This document shows positions 1 through 10,450 of a DNA stretch of 64,000 nucleotides, in pieces; within the stretch, counting starts at the first letter, position 1, and each line of letters begins with the position of its first letter. Where the stretch lies: the NCBI GenBank assembly GCA_905221605.1, contig CAJNDS010000084.1, forward strand, positions 37,501-101,500. Reading direction: 5' to 3'. The DNA is from Symbiodinium natans (lineage: Eukaryota; Sar; Dinophyceae; Suessiales; Symbiodiniaceae). The notes beneath the pieces were generated by a model. It saw only the letters and a program-made list of their open reading frames with translations. It did no database searches and had not been told where the DNA came from. A program made the position numbers and the translations under genes.

Positions 1-540
1 ACTAGGGACTAGGGTTTGGGGTCTTGCACAGTTCGACGCTCTTAGAGCCCATGCCAGCCGTTTGTTTGTTTGAAAAGCTTTCGGATCCGACGCTCACAAC
101 ACACAGTCCCCCTCTGAACTCCATCTACACAACCACGGGGGAGATTTTGGGGTCCCTCCTTGGCAGAAGACCTTGCAAGAGGTACTAACGAAGGCGATAG
201 CGAGACTATGCCAAGTTCCCAAGTCCAAACCTCTGCCTTTCAACCAAAACCCTCAGAAGAATTCAGATGTTCGATTTTGGGAGTGAAGCTTTCAAGCTTT
301 CAAGGCCCAGTCGCAAAGTTCATGAAGGCGGCCTCCCAGGACATTGGGCGCACAGCCGCGGGAGCCACGGGAGCCTGCGAAGCCGAGGCTAAGGACCGAC
401 GCCGCCAGGAGGCCGCTAGGCCACAGAATTCCAGGTGAGGGCTTCAGGAGTATGTACGAAGGACCTTTCTGTACTATTTGGCAATCGTCTTTTTCCTATT
501 ATATTTTAAATGCTGCACACCATATTTAAATTTTAAAGCT
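1..540. other. unassigned sequence left of satellite
   Basis: Mixed-composition DNA with short open frames only (for example plus strand 160-438). The predicted peptides are low in recognisable structure and match no family I know. It becomes AT-rich near 480-540, where the satellite begins. No gene is supported. Confidence 0.3.
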
Positions 541-3500
541 TTTTGAAGGAAACTAAAGGCTTTAAAATCTTTAAAACCTTTAAAATTTAGTTGGGGAGGC
601 CCTCAATTAAAATTTTAAAGGGGAGGGGCTCCTTTTAAAATCTTTAAAGTCTAATTGGGCCTCCAGTTAAAGGCTTTAAAACCTTTAAAACCTTTAAAAT
701 CTAATTGGGGAGGTCCCCAATTAAATTTTAAAGGGGAGGGCCCCCCTTTAAAATCTTTAAAATCTTTAAAATCTTTGAAATTTAATTGGGCCTCCATTTA
801 AATTTTAAAGGTTTTAAAGGAATTTAAAGGCTTTAAAACATTTAAAACCTTTAAAATCTAATTGGGGACGTCCCCAATTGAATTTTAAAGGGCACGGGCC
901 CCTTTTAAAATCTTTAAAATCTTTAAAATCTTTAAAATCTAATTGGGCCTCCATTTAAATTTTAAAGGTTTTAAAGGAATTTAGAGGCTTTAAAACCTTT
1001 AAAGCCTTTAAAATCTAATTGGGGAGGTCCCCAATTAAATTTTAAAGGGGAGGGCCCCCCTTTAAAATCTTTAAAACCTTTAAAATCTTTAAAATCCTTA
1101 AAATTTAATTGGACCTCCATTTACATTTTAAAGGTTTTAAAGGAATTTAAAGGCCTTAAAATCTTTAAAACCTTTAAAATCTAATTCGGGAGGTCCCCAA
1201 TTGAATTTTAAAGGGGAGGGGCTCCTTTTAAAATCTTTAAAATCTTTAAAATTTAATTGGGCCTCCAATTAAATTTTAAAGGTTTTAAAGGAATTTAAAG
1301 ACTTTAAAATCTTTAAAACCTTAAAAAATTAAATGGAGGTCCAATTAAATTTTAAAGATTTTAAAGATTTTAAAGATTTCAAGATTTTAAAGACTTTAAA
1401 AGGGGCTCGTGCCCTTTAAAATTCAATTGGGGACCTCCCCAATTAGATTTTAAAGGTTTTAAAGGTTTTAAAGCCTTTAAATTCCTTTAAAACATTTAAC
1501 ATTTAAATGGAGGCCCAATTAAATTTTAAAGATTTTAAAGATTTTAATGATTTTAAAGGTTTTAAAGATTTTCGAGGGGGCCCGCGCGCTTTAAATTTAA
1601 TTGAGGGCCTCCCCAATGAAATTTTAAAGGATTTAAAGGTTTTAAAGCCTTTAAATTCCTTTAAAACCTTTAAAATTTAAATGGAGGTCCAATTAAATTT
1701 TAAAGATTTCAAAGATTTTAAATGTTTTAAAGATTTTAAAGGGGGCCCCTCCCCTTTAAAATTCAATTGGGGACCTCCCCAATTTGATTTTAAAGGTTTT
1801 AAATGTTTTAAAGCCTTTCAATTCCTTTAAAACCTTTAAAATTTAAATGGAGGTCCAATTAAATTTTAAAGATTTTAAAGATTTTAAAGATTTTAAAAGG
1901 GGCCCGTGCCCTTTAAAATTCAATTGGGGACGTCCCCAATTAGATTTTAAAGGTTTTAAAGGTTTTAAAGCCTTTAAATTCCTTTAAAACCTTTAAAATT
2001 TAAATGGAGGCCCAATTAAATTTTAAAGATTTTAAAGATTTTAAAAGGAGCCCCTCCCCTTTAAAATTTAATTGAGGGCCTCCTCAATTAAATTTTAAAG
2101 GCTTTAAAGGTTTTAAAGCCTTTAAATTCCTTTAAAACCTTTAAAATTTAAATGGAGGTCCAATTAAATTTTAAAGATTTTAAAGATTTTAAAGGTTTTA
2201 AAGATTTTAAAGGGGGCCCCTCCCCTTTAAAATTCAATTGGGGACCTCCCCAATTAGATTTTAAAGGTTTTAAAGGTTTTAAAGCCTTTAAATTCCTTTA
2301 AAACCTTTAAAATTTAAATGGAGGCCCAACTAAATTTTAAAGATTTTAAAGATCTTAAAGATTTTAAAGATTTTAAAAGGAGCCCCTCCCCTTTAGATTT
2401 TAATTGAGGGCCTCCTCAATTAAATTTTAAAGGTTTTAAAGGTTTTAAAGCCTTTAAATTCCTTTAAAACCTTTAAAATTTAAATGGAGGTCCAATTAAA
2501 TTTTAAAGCTTTTAAAGATTTTAAAGGTTTTAAAGATTTTAAAGGGGGCCCCTCCCCTTTAAAATTTAATTGGGCAACTCCCCAATTAGATTTTAAAGGT
2601 TCTAAAGGTTTGAAAGCCTTTAAATTCCTTTAAAATTTAAATGGAGGCCCAATTAAATTTTAAAGAATTTAAAGATTGTAAAGATTTTAAAGATTTTAAA
2701 AGGGGCCCGTGCCCTTTAAAATTCAATTGGGGACGTCCCCAATTAGATTTTAAAGGTTTTAAAGGTTTTAAAGCCTTTAAATTCTTTTAAAACCTTTAAA
2801 ATTTAAATGGAGGCCCAATTAAATTTTCAAGATTTTAAAGATTTTAAAGATTTTCCCCTCCCCTTTAAAATTTAATTGAGGGCCTCCTCAATTAAATTTT
2901 AAAGGTTTTAAAGGTTTTAAAGCCTTTAAATTCCTTTAAAACCTTTAAAATTTGAATGGAGGTCCAATTAAATTTTAAAGATTTTAAAGATTTTAAAGGT
3001 TTTAAAGATTTTAAAGGGGGCCCCTCCCCTTTAAAATTCAATTGGGGACCTCCCCAATTAGATTTTAAAGGTTTTGAAGGTTTTAAAGCCTTTAAATTCC
3101 TTTAAAACCTTTAAAATTTAAATGGAGGCCCAATTAAATTTTAAAGATTTTAAAGATTTTAAAAGGAGCCCCTCCCCTTTAAAATTTAATTGAGGGCCTC
3201 CTCAATTAAATTTTAAAGGTTTTAAAGGTTTTAAAGCCTTTAAATTCCTTTAAAACCTTTAAAATTTAAATGGAGGCCCAATTAAATTTTAAAGATTTTA
3301 AAGATTTTAAAGATTTTAAAAGGAGCCCCTCCCCTTTAAAATTTAATTGAGGGCCTCCTCAATTAAATTTTAAAGGTTTTAAAGGTTTTAAAGCCTTTAA
3401 ATTCCTTTAAAACCTTTAAAATTTAAATGGAGGCCCAATTAAATTTTAAAGGTTTTAAAGATTTTAAAGGGGGCCCCTCCCCTTTAAAATTTAATTGGGG

Positions 3501-4795
3501 ACCTCCGCAATTAGATTTTTAAGGTTTTAAAGGTTTAAAGCCTTTAAATTCCTTTAAAACTTTAAAATTTAAATGGAGGCCCAATTAAATTTTAAGGGTT
3601 TTAAGATTTTAAAGATTTTAAAAGGAGCCCCTCCCCTTCAAAATTTAATTGAGGGCCTGCTCAATTAAATTTTAAAGGTTTTAAAGGTTTTAAAGCCTTT
3701 AAATTCCTTTAAAACCTTTAAAATTTAAATGGAGGTCCAATTAAATTTTAAAGATTTTAAAGGTTTTAAAGATTTTAAAGGGGGCCCCTCCCCTTTAAAA
3801 TTTAATTGGGGACCTCCCCAATTAGATTTTTAAGGTTTTGAAGGAATTTAAAGCTTTAAAACCTTTAAAACCTTTAAAATTTCAATGGAGGTCCAATAAG
3901 ATTTTAAAGATTTTAAAGATTTTAAAGATTTTAAAGGGGCCCGTGCCTTTTAAAATTCAATTGGGGACCTCCCCAATTAGATTTTAAAGGTTTTAAAGGT
4001 TTTAAAGCCTTTGAATTCCTTTAAAACCTTTACAATTTAAATGGAGGTCCAATTAAATTTTAAGGATTTTAAAGATTTTCAAGGGGGCCCGCGCGCTTTA
4101 AAATTTAATTGAGGGCCTCCCCAATTAGATTTTAAAGGTTTTAAAGGTTTTAAAGCCTTTAAATTCCTTTAAAACCTTTAAAATTTGAATGGAGGTCCAA
4201 TTAAATTTTAAAGATTTTAAAGATTTTAAAGATTTTAAAGGGGGCCCCTCCCCTTTAAAATTTAATTGGGGACCTCCCCAATTAGATTTTAAAGGTTTTA
4301 AAGGTTTTAAAGCCTTTAAGTTCCTTTAAAACCTTTAAAATTGAAATGGAGGCCCAATTAAATTTTAAAGATTTTTCAAGATTTTAAAGATTTTAAAAGG
4401 AGCCCCTCCCCTTTAAAATTTAGTTGAGGGCCTGCTCAATTAAATTTTAAAGGTTTTAAAGTTTTTAAAGCCTTTAAATTCCTTTAAAACCTTTAAAATT
4501 TAAATGGAGGTCCAATTAAATTTTAAAGATTTTAAAGGTTTTAAAGATTTTAAAGGGGGCCCCTCCCCTTTAAAATTTAATTGGGGACCTCCCCAATTAG
4601 ATTTTTAAGGTTTTAAAGGAATTTAAAGGCTTTAAAACCTTTAAAACCTTTAAAATTTAAATGGAGGTCCACTTAAATTTTAAAGATTTTAAAGATTTTA
4701 AAAGGGGCCCGTGCCCTTTAAATTCAATTGGGGACCTCCCCAATTAGATTTTAAACGTTTTAGAGATTTTAAAGCCTTTAAATTCCTTTAAAACC
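541..4795. repeat. AT-rich satellite, ~166-bp units with 10-bp subrepeats, one inversion
   Basis: Continuous array dominated by TTTAAA. The rightward part (about 1331-4795) repeats a unit that starts at AATGGAGG. Unit starts were read at 2151, 2317, 2483, 2640 and 2806, giving a period of 157-166 bp, with about 22 units in all. Within each unit are runs of GATTTTAAAG-like 10-mers plus GC-rich islands (GGGGGCCCCTCCCC, GGGGACCTCCCC). The leftward part (about 541-1330) is the same unit in the opposite orientation, so the array changes polarity near 1325-1345. The islands are themselves near-palindromic. No coding potential is seen. This looks like a structural satellite; copy number elsewhere in the genome is unknown. 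Confidence 0.9.
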
Positions 4796-4887
4796 TTTAC
4801 TCTCTTCTTCTTCTTCTTCTCCACGCTCAAGAGGGTCCCCCCAATGGAGGTCCCCCGGCCACGACGGCCCAGCGGTTCTTGTCCACT

Positions 4888-4941
<54 letters not shown>

Positions 4942-5481
4942 TTTTTGGGCGGCATGTCTTGTAGAATTGGAAGACGAGGATAAGGGTGAGCTACAACAAA
5001 AGAGGTTTGCTGAAGCAGAGAGGGAGTGAGACAGGGCGAGGCATAGAGAAAAGCATAGACTGTGGGACAGAGAGGGTCTCTTAGCTTCCCCCTTCTCAAG
5101 TTCATGTCAGTGTTCTTTCTTGTGGAAAAGAAAGACGAAAAGAGAAGAGAGAAGAGGAATTTCCATGTTCTTCCTACCTTGTTCTTGCCCCTCCCTCTTC
5201 TCTCCCCCCTGAGCCTGTCTCTCTGGCTCTCTATCTCCTCATTTTTTAGGCATGAAGAGAAGCATAGACGCCATAGACCGTGGGAGGGAGAGGGCCTCTT
5301 GGCTTGCCCATCTCTTTCTCCGTTTAGACAAGAACATAATCTGGAGAGAAGGGGGGCTTACACCTTCTTCTCACCATGCTCCTCACTCTTCTCTCTTCCC
5401 CGCCCCCCTCTCGCGCTCTTTTTTTCTTTCTTTCAGCGGGCTTGAGGGCAAGGTTTTCCCCACCCCCACCCCCACGCATCA

Positions 5482-5516
<35 letters not shown>
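4796..5516. repeat. (CT)n-bearing repeat module, copy 1
   Basis: Begins with a CTT-rich junction to the satellite. It contains (CT)n at about 4889-4936 and 5480-5516, separated by a purine/pyrimidine-rich unit containing GTCTTGTAGAATTGGAAGA (4954 onwards) and GAGACAGGGCGAG. The same unit recurs near 7636, 7818 and 8228, and the segment 5361-5459 recurs at 8089-8192. Open frames here encode only Ser/Leu or Arg/Glu dipeptide runs and are artefacts of the microsatellite. Confidence 0.75.
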
Positions 5517-5525
5517 CACACGCTT

Positions 5526-5547
5526 AGCCCCCCCCGAAGGGAGAGCT
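5526..5547 (-). other. 3'-terminal hairpin of the LINE (UUCG loop)
   Basis: Read on the minus strand, AGCTCTCCC, then TTCG, then GGGGGGGCT form a 9-bp stem (two G:U pairs) closed by a UUCG tetraloop, 9 nt from the junction with the (CT)n target. LINE reverse transcriptases commonly recognise 3' stem-loops, so this is a candidate recognition element. The role is inferred; the fold is read directly from the sequence. Confidence 0.6.
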
Positions 5548-5585
5548 GCCCCGGAGGGCGCGCCAGTCCCAAGTGTCATGCGGTT

Positions 5586-6084
5586 TCAGGCCGCGGTTTT
5601 CGCGGCCCGGCCAGGGTGGGGTTTCTGTCTGAGACTGGGGTGTATCCGGGTTGAACATGGGCTAGCGGAGGCAATCGGGTTCAGTCCCCCCTCTGTGCGC
5701 CTGGCAAAGAAAATGCTCATCTGCCCCTCTTTGGGGTGTGAGTTTTGGAACCTAGTCGCTGCTGGCCCCTTCATGTGTACGCCATCGCCTCGAGTCCACG
5801 TCCGCCCCTTCTGGTAATCGGTGCCGTTGTCGATGTAGCCCCCACCCCTGTCTTTTTCCCGTAGATGGCTTCCACTTATGTTGGTCTCCGAATTGAAGTC
5901 CTGCATCGCAGATCACCTCTTGGAGCAGGAGGACGCGCACGTCCCTAAGGGAGGTGGTCTCCACGAGTATTTTGCAGAGGTCCCAAACTGCTGGGAGTCT
6001 AAGCCCCCCCACATTCCAAGTTGCCAGTCGGTACGTTCTCCCCGGCTTGCGGTCTCTGCGGTGAAACTGTGCCCCCCTTTTCTG
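5586..6084 (-). pseudogene. LINE endonuclease (EEP/APE-like) N-terminal fragment
   Basis: Just after the ORF1 stop codon (TGA, 6085-6087), the same minus-strand frame continues and contains TWNVGGL, the typical start of an exonuclease-endonuclease-phosphatase domain. About 25 residues later comes LLLQEV, which matches the Q-E catalytic motif. After about 5750 the frame breaks. Another frame (5906-5586) carries TWTRGDGVHMKG-type sequence that plausibly continues the domain. The His/Asp motifs of the C-terminal half and the whole reverse transcriptase are absent. The domain normally nicks target DNA to prime reverse transcription; this copy cannot be functional. Confidence 0.6.
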
Positions 6085-7083
6085 TCAGAGGCTCTGTTTG
6101 ATGCGCTCCCAGGTGGCTTTCACCTCCTCCACGCTTTGCTTGAGGATTCTGGCTACAGCAACAACGTCCACCCATCCTGCCCCCGCCGTCAAGCTGTCCG
6201 GGGGTGCGGCCGCGGTGGCCGATGCGATTCTGGTACCCTGGAACCAGACTGTTCCTGTGTTGAACTCGGCCTCGACCTTGGAGATGTCCCCCCCTTGCTC
6301 GAGCGCCAACCTCTTTGCCTTGCCCGCCAGCTTTGCCTTTGCTCGGCGTTGGGGGCTTTGTGAGAGAGCAAGCCAAAGGCGCTGCCCCGTGCCGTCCGGC
6401 TTCTTCCCCAGAACGATGTTGGCGTTCCTGACCTTTTGGAGGGCATTCTGGACGCGCTGCCTCTGTTCCCCCTCCGTCTCGTCCTGCTTGTACTTGAGCG
6501 GTATGATGGCGTACCCCCTGCGAATCCCAGGGACAAACGCCCCCTCCATATCAATGTCCAGCCGGAGTTGCGCGGCAGTGGAGTGTGCATGGTGGAGAGT
6601 CTCCGCGGCTGGGGTGTTTTCATCCCACCCCCCTATGATGAGCGCTGGTTGTCTGCGGTCTTCCTCCGAGGAGGAGGACTCCCCCCTGGATGCCAAGGTG
6701 CCGGTGTTGAGCTGCCCGAACTTGCCTTCCAGAAGAGTCAGGCGTTCCCGCAGGGTGCGTTGTTCTTCTGCCATGGCATCCATGTTGGCTTGCTGCCGTT
6801 GCTGCACCTGATCCACTCGATGCAGGGTCTGTGCTTGTGCGGTGTGCAAGGACTGGAGCTCATGGAGGATTTGGTTGATATCCCCCAACTGCTCCCTGAC
6901 TTCTGCTCGCACCTCCCCCAGCAGCTCCAGTTTCAACTCTCGTCTTTCCGACCTTAGCTCCTCCTTAATGGCCACACGGATGGACTCGAGCGTGAGGCCC
7001 TCCTTTTCCATTTTCCGTTTGGAGGCCGTTCCTCCCCCCGGGCTGCCATCCGGCCCCCCTCCACTTTGAAGTAGGGTGGACAT
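6085..7083 (-). CDS. LINE ORF1 protein (coiled coil plus RRM-like region)
   Basis: Open frame of 332 residues from the ATG at 7083. A GTG nine bases upstream (7092) is in frame but a less likely start. Gly-rich N-terminus, then a long charged heptad-like coiled coil (about residues 25-120, rich in E, R, L and Q). A Ser/Glu linker (ESSSSEEDRR) is followed by a globular region beginning PALIIGGWDENT and continuing with GAFVPGIRRGYAIIPL and LWLALSQSPQRRAKAKLAGK. This resembles ORF1p of L1-like elements: a trimerising coiled coil and a nucleic-acid-binding RRM/CTD that coats the element RNA. The ORF starts 1 nt after the stop of an upstream frame and ends in a TGA, after which the endonuclease continues in the same frame. 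Confidence 0.65.
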   Translation of the reverse strand: MSTLLQSGGGPDGSPGGGTASKRKMEKEGLTLESIRVAIKEELRSERRELKLELLGEVRAEVREQLGDINQILHELQSLHTAQAQTLHRVDQVQQRQQANMDAMAEEQRTLRERLTLLEGKFGQLNTGTLASRGESSSSEEDRRQPALIIGGWDENTPAAETLHHAHSTAAQLRLDIDMEGAFVPGIRRGYAIIPLKYKQDETEGEQRQRVQNALQKVRNANIVLGKKPDGTGQRLWLALSQSPQRRAKAKLAGKAKRLALEQGGDISKVEAEFNTGTVWFQGTRIASATAAAPPDSLTAGAGWVDVVAVARILKQSVEEVKATWERIKQSL

Positions 7084-7084
7084 C

Positions 7085-7399
7085 TTATTCACAGTCTCCC
7101 TGCCAAGTCACGAACTTGACGTTGAAATACTCCCTGGCGAGCGAGGGGCAGTGGATAATCCGGTACGCCCCCTCGAGCTCGTGTAGGCCGCCGATATCGT
7201 TCAAGTAGCGGTTGTCAAGCTCCCCCTCACGCCTCAGGTAGAGGAGCAGCACGGCCAGCGGCGGTCCCCGTACTGGACTGAACCCTACCTCAACGATGTA
7301 CAGGGCCCCCAGCTGGAAGTCGCGTAGTGGTTCAAAGATGTAGTTGTTGTCGCAGGGTCGGCAATGGCAAGGGGGGGGCAGGCTCCCCTATCCCTCCAC
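7085..7399 (-). pseudogene. fragment of LINE upstream ORF
   Basis: A minus-strand frame runs open from about 7399 to a TAA at 7085-7087, ending in NVKFVTWQGDCE. It includes LGALYIVEVGFSPV and HELEGAYRIIHCP. Upstream it is closed by a TAG and has no ATG, so only the C-terminal part of about 100 residues survives. The stop lies 1 nt from the ORF1 start (TAA-G-ATG), the arrangement expected for a translation termination-reinitiation pair. I do not recognise a named domain; assignment to the element rests on position and composition. Confidence 0.5.
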
Positions 7400-7515
7400 A
7401 GTCTAGTCCAGCCGGACGCCCCCCCGTTCGGCTCTCTAGGGCTCTCACACGACTCTCTCGCCCCCTCTTTGGTTGAAGCCCGCAGGACGGCGGGGTGGGG
7501 CTTGAGCACTCGTGG

Positions 7516-7533
7516 CTTGAGCCAAAATGGCTA

Positions 7534-7534
<1 letters not shown>
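7516..7534 (-). other. relict dinoflagellate spliced-leader sequence
   Basis: On the minus strand, GTAGCCATTTTGGCTCAAG is an exact match to the last 19 nt of the 22-nt dinoflagellate spliced leader; the first three bases differ. It lies at the very 5' edge of the LINE copy, directly against (CT)n. Relict leaders in dinoflagellate genomes mark reintegrated cDNA of trans-spliced mRNA. This is the best clue to the host lineage. Confidence 0.85.

Positions 7535-7590
<56 letters not shown>
7535..7590. repeat. (CT)n microsatellite at the 5' junction of the LINE
   Basis: More than 50 bases of nearly pure CT dinucleotide start at the base next to the spliced-leader match. Together with 5480-5516 it forms the two halves of the interrupted target tract. 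Confidence 0.9.
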
Positions 7591-7599
<9 letters not shown>

Positions 7600-7759
7600 C
7601 ACTCTCTGTCTCTGTCTTTCTTTTCTCTTCTGAGTGGTATGTCTCGTAGAACTAGAAGGGGGGGAGAGTGAGAGGAATGAAAGGAAGAACTATAAAGAAA
7701 AAGATTTGAAGAAGGAGAGGGAGAATGAGACATCGCCCCGTCGCTCTTGCTATCGATCT

Positions 7760-7808
<49 letters not shown>

Positions 7809-8869
7809 ATCTGAGTGGTACGTCTCGTAGAGTTGGAAGAGGAGGAGGAGGAGGTTGAAAGGAATGGAAAGGAAGAAAGAGATTTGCTGAGGCAGAGCGG
7901 GAGTGAGATTGCTGAAAAGAAAAAACACATTAGGCCTCTCACGGCTTTCTTGTCCACAGGATAGGCTTTGAATAGTAAAAGAAGGACAAGTGCTCACATT
8001 GTACCTAAAGGTCCATGGCACATAAGGGGTATATAAGGGGTCCCCTTTTGAGGGCCCATGTTAAGGGACCATGAAACTACCCTAAGATACACCTTCTTCT
8101 TACCATGCTCCTCCCTCTTCTCTCTTCCCCACCCCCCTCTCGCGGTCTGTCTTACTTTCTTTTTTCAGCGGGCTTCAGGGCAAGGGTTTTCCTCCATCTC
8201 TCACTTATTCTTTGTTTTCTGAGTGGTATGTCTCGTAATTAGAATTGGAAGAAGAGCAGGAGGGTGAGAGGAATGGAAAGAAGAACTACAAAGAAAGAGA
8301 CTTGCAGAAGAAGAGAGGGAATGAGACAGGGCGAGACATAGAGAGAAGCATAGGCCGTGGGAGAACAAGAGAGATAGGGTCTCTTGGCTTTCCCCTTCTC
8401 AAGTTCACATTAGTTTTCTTTCTTGCAGAAGAGAAGGGTAAGAAGATAGTAGAGAGGTTGAGCTTACATTTCTTCCTACCTTGCTTCTCCCTCTACCTCT
8501 GCTCTTTTTCTCCGTCTCTCGCTCCTACTCTTTCTTTCGGTCTCGTTTTTTCTTTGTCGGTCTGTCTGTCTCTCTCTCTCTCTCTATCTCTCTCTGTCTG
8601 TCTCTCTTTCTCTTCTTCTTCCGCTGGGCTTGAAACTTTCCCTCTCTCTCTTCTTTCTATCAGTTCTTTGTATTGTTCTGAGGAAGGACAGAAGGCGAGT
8701 GAATAGGAGAACTCTTCCTCCGAATCTCGCGGCTACCAGTCCTCTTCTCCTTTTTCTTCCAACGCAGCTCGTCTTGGTTTATCGCTTATGAAACGTGAGA
8801 GAAGAACAAGGAATGAACAGAGGCGGAGGACAAGGCCCTGCTGCTTTTTCATCCCCTCCCCCCTCCCTC

Positions 8870-8920
<51 letters not shown>

Positions 8921-10450
8921 ATTCTCTTTTCCCTTTTCTCTTTCTCTTTTACTTGCTCCCTTTCTTTCTGTCTTTCTTTCCCTGGCTCTTGTTCTCCTTC
9001 TACCGCTCTCGGATTCGCTTCTTTTTCTCTTGTCTTTTCCCTTACTCCCTTGTCTGCTTCCAGAAGTAGAGAGGGAGGGAGGGAGAGAGGGAGAGAGAGA
9101 GGGATGAAGAGAGCAACGAAGACAAGAAAAGAAAAGATGATGAGAGCGAGGCCTCTTGCTTGCCCTGAGCTCTCCGCTCCTTTCACTCCTTTCTTACGCA
9201 GAGAACAGGGAGAAAAGAAGATGAAGAAGGCAACGGAAGAAAAAGCGAGAGAGCCGGGCGAAGGAGGAGTTCACCCTTCCTCTCCCCACCGTCTTCCTCC
9301 GTCTTGTCTCTTCCTTTCTGTTCTCTGTTATTCCTCACTCTTTGCAGAAATGGAAAGGAGGGGAGGAAGGAAAGAGGAGAGGGGAGGGATGATAGCGCAA
9401 GAGATGGCAAAGCAAGGAGGATGAATGAGAGCTGAAAGGAAGGACAGAGGGTGATTGAAGAGGAGAACTCCTCCTCCGAATCTCGCGGCTACCAATCCTC
9501 TTCTCCTTTGTCTTCCCACGCAAGCTCGTTTTGGGTTTTCACCAATGAGACAGGAGGGAAGAACAAGGATGAACAGAGGCGGAGGACAAGGCCCTGCTGC
9601 AATCTTCATCTCCTCCTCTTTTCATCCCACCCTCCCCTCTCTCTTTTTTTTTTTTTTTTTCTCTCTCTCTCTCTCTCTCACTTACTTTCTCTAACTTTCT
9701 CTCTTTCTTTCTCTCTTTCTTTCGGTCTTTCTTTCTTGCCCTTGTTCTCCTTCTGCCATTATCGGATTCGCTCTCTCTTTCTCTTGTCTTTTCCCTTATT
9801 CCCTTCTTCCTTGTGCATCGTCCTTCTGACTGAGAAAGGGAAGAGGGAGAAAAGGGAGGGGAAGAGAAGGGAGAGGAAGAGTGGGAGAAAGATAAACGTC
9901 AAGTCAAAGGTAAGAAGCGGGAAAGAGAAGCGGAAAAGGGATGTTGCAGAAGTAGAGAGGGAGGAGAGAGAGAGAGAGAGAGAGTGACAGAGGGAGAGAG
10001 AGAGAGAGAGAGATGAAGCGAGCAATGAAGACGAGGAAGCAAAGATGATGAGAGCGAGGGCCTCTTGCTTTCTCTGAGATCTCCGTTCGCTTCATTCCTT
10101 TCTCATGAAGAGAACAGGGAGAAGAGAAGAGGAAGAACGGCAACGGAAGAGAAAGCGAGGGAGCCGAGCGCAGGAGGAGTTCACCGTGCCACCATCTTCC
10201 TCCATCTTATCTCTTCCTTTCTGTTCTATGCTGTTCCTTACTCTTTGCAGAAATGGAAAAGAGGGGAGGAAACAATATAGGAGAGGGGAGGGATGAGAGA
10301 GCAAGAGATGGCAGAGAGAGCAGAGCGAGAGAGAGAGAGAGGGAGGACAAGAGATACATCGCAAGAGGGAAGGAAAGGAGAGAGAGAACCACATCGAGAG
10401 GAAGTGGCATGTTCCCTTTCCCTTTCGATCGTGCTGGTCAAAGATGAAGG
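7591..10450. repeat. diverged tandem repeat modules rich in CT/GA
   Basis: A unit starting (G)TATGTCTCGTAGA...TTGGAAGA recurs at about 7636, 7818 and 8228 (also 4954), each preceded by (CT)n or pyrimidine runs. A second module containing GAATCTCGCGGCTACCA and GAGGACAAGGCCCTGCTGC occurs near 8720-8840 and again near 9478-9600 (spacing about 756 bp). A third, with GGAGGAGTTCACC, lies at 9265 and 10175. Long (CT)n or (GA)n tracts are at 7761-7803, 8867-8918, 9660-9680 and 9965-10015. Both strands have open frames, but these are compositional (Ser/Leu or Arg/Glu repeats). No gene is supported. Confidence 0.75.

Larger units (their letters stand above)
5517..7534 (-). mobile_element. LINE-type non-LTR retrotransposon copy with spliced-leader 5' end, RT missing
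   Basis: On the minus strand, in order: spliced-leader match (7534-7516), leader region, an upstream-ORF fragment (to 7085), ORF1 (7083-6085), the start of an EEP endonuclease (6084 to about 5586) and a 3' hairpin (5547-5526). Both ends abut (CT)n tracts (5480-5516 and 7535-7590). The repeat-unit paralogue at 8089-8290 runs through the equivalent position with only a short pyrimidine stretch, so it represents the empty site. The reverse transcriptase expected downstream of the endonuclease is absent, so the copy is internally deleted. No target-site duplication can be defined inside (CT)n. The composition is more GC-rich than the surrounding repeats. Confidence 0.8.

Noticed and set aside
4844-5572. 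Open frames with Ser/Leu or Arg/Glu dipeptide runs around (CT)n
   Set aside because: Both strands and several frames are open at once because a dinucleotide repeat contains no stop; no protein family features.
5670-5690. tRNA B-box-like GGGTTCAGTCC
   Set aside because: No matching A box or cloverleaf; lies in LINE endonuclease remains.
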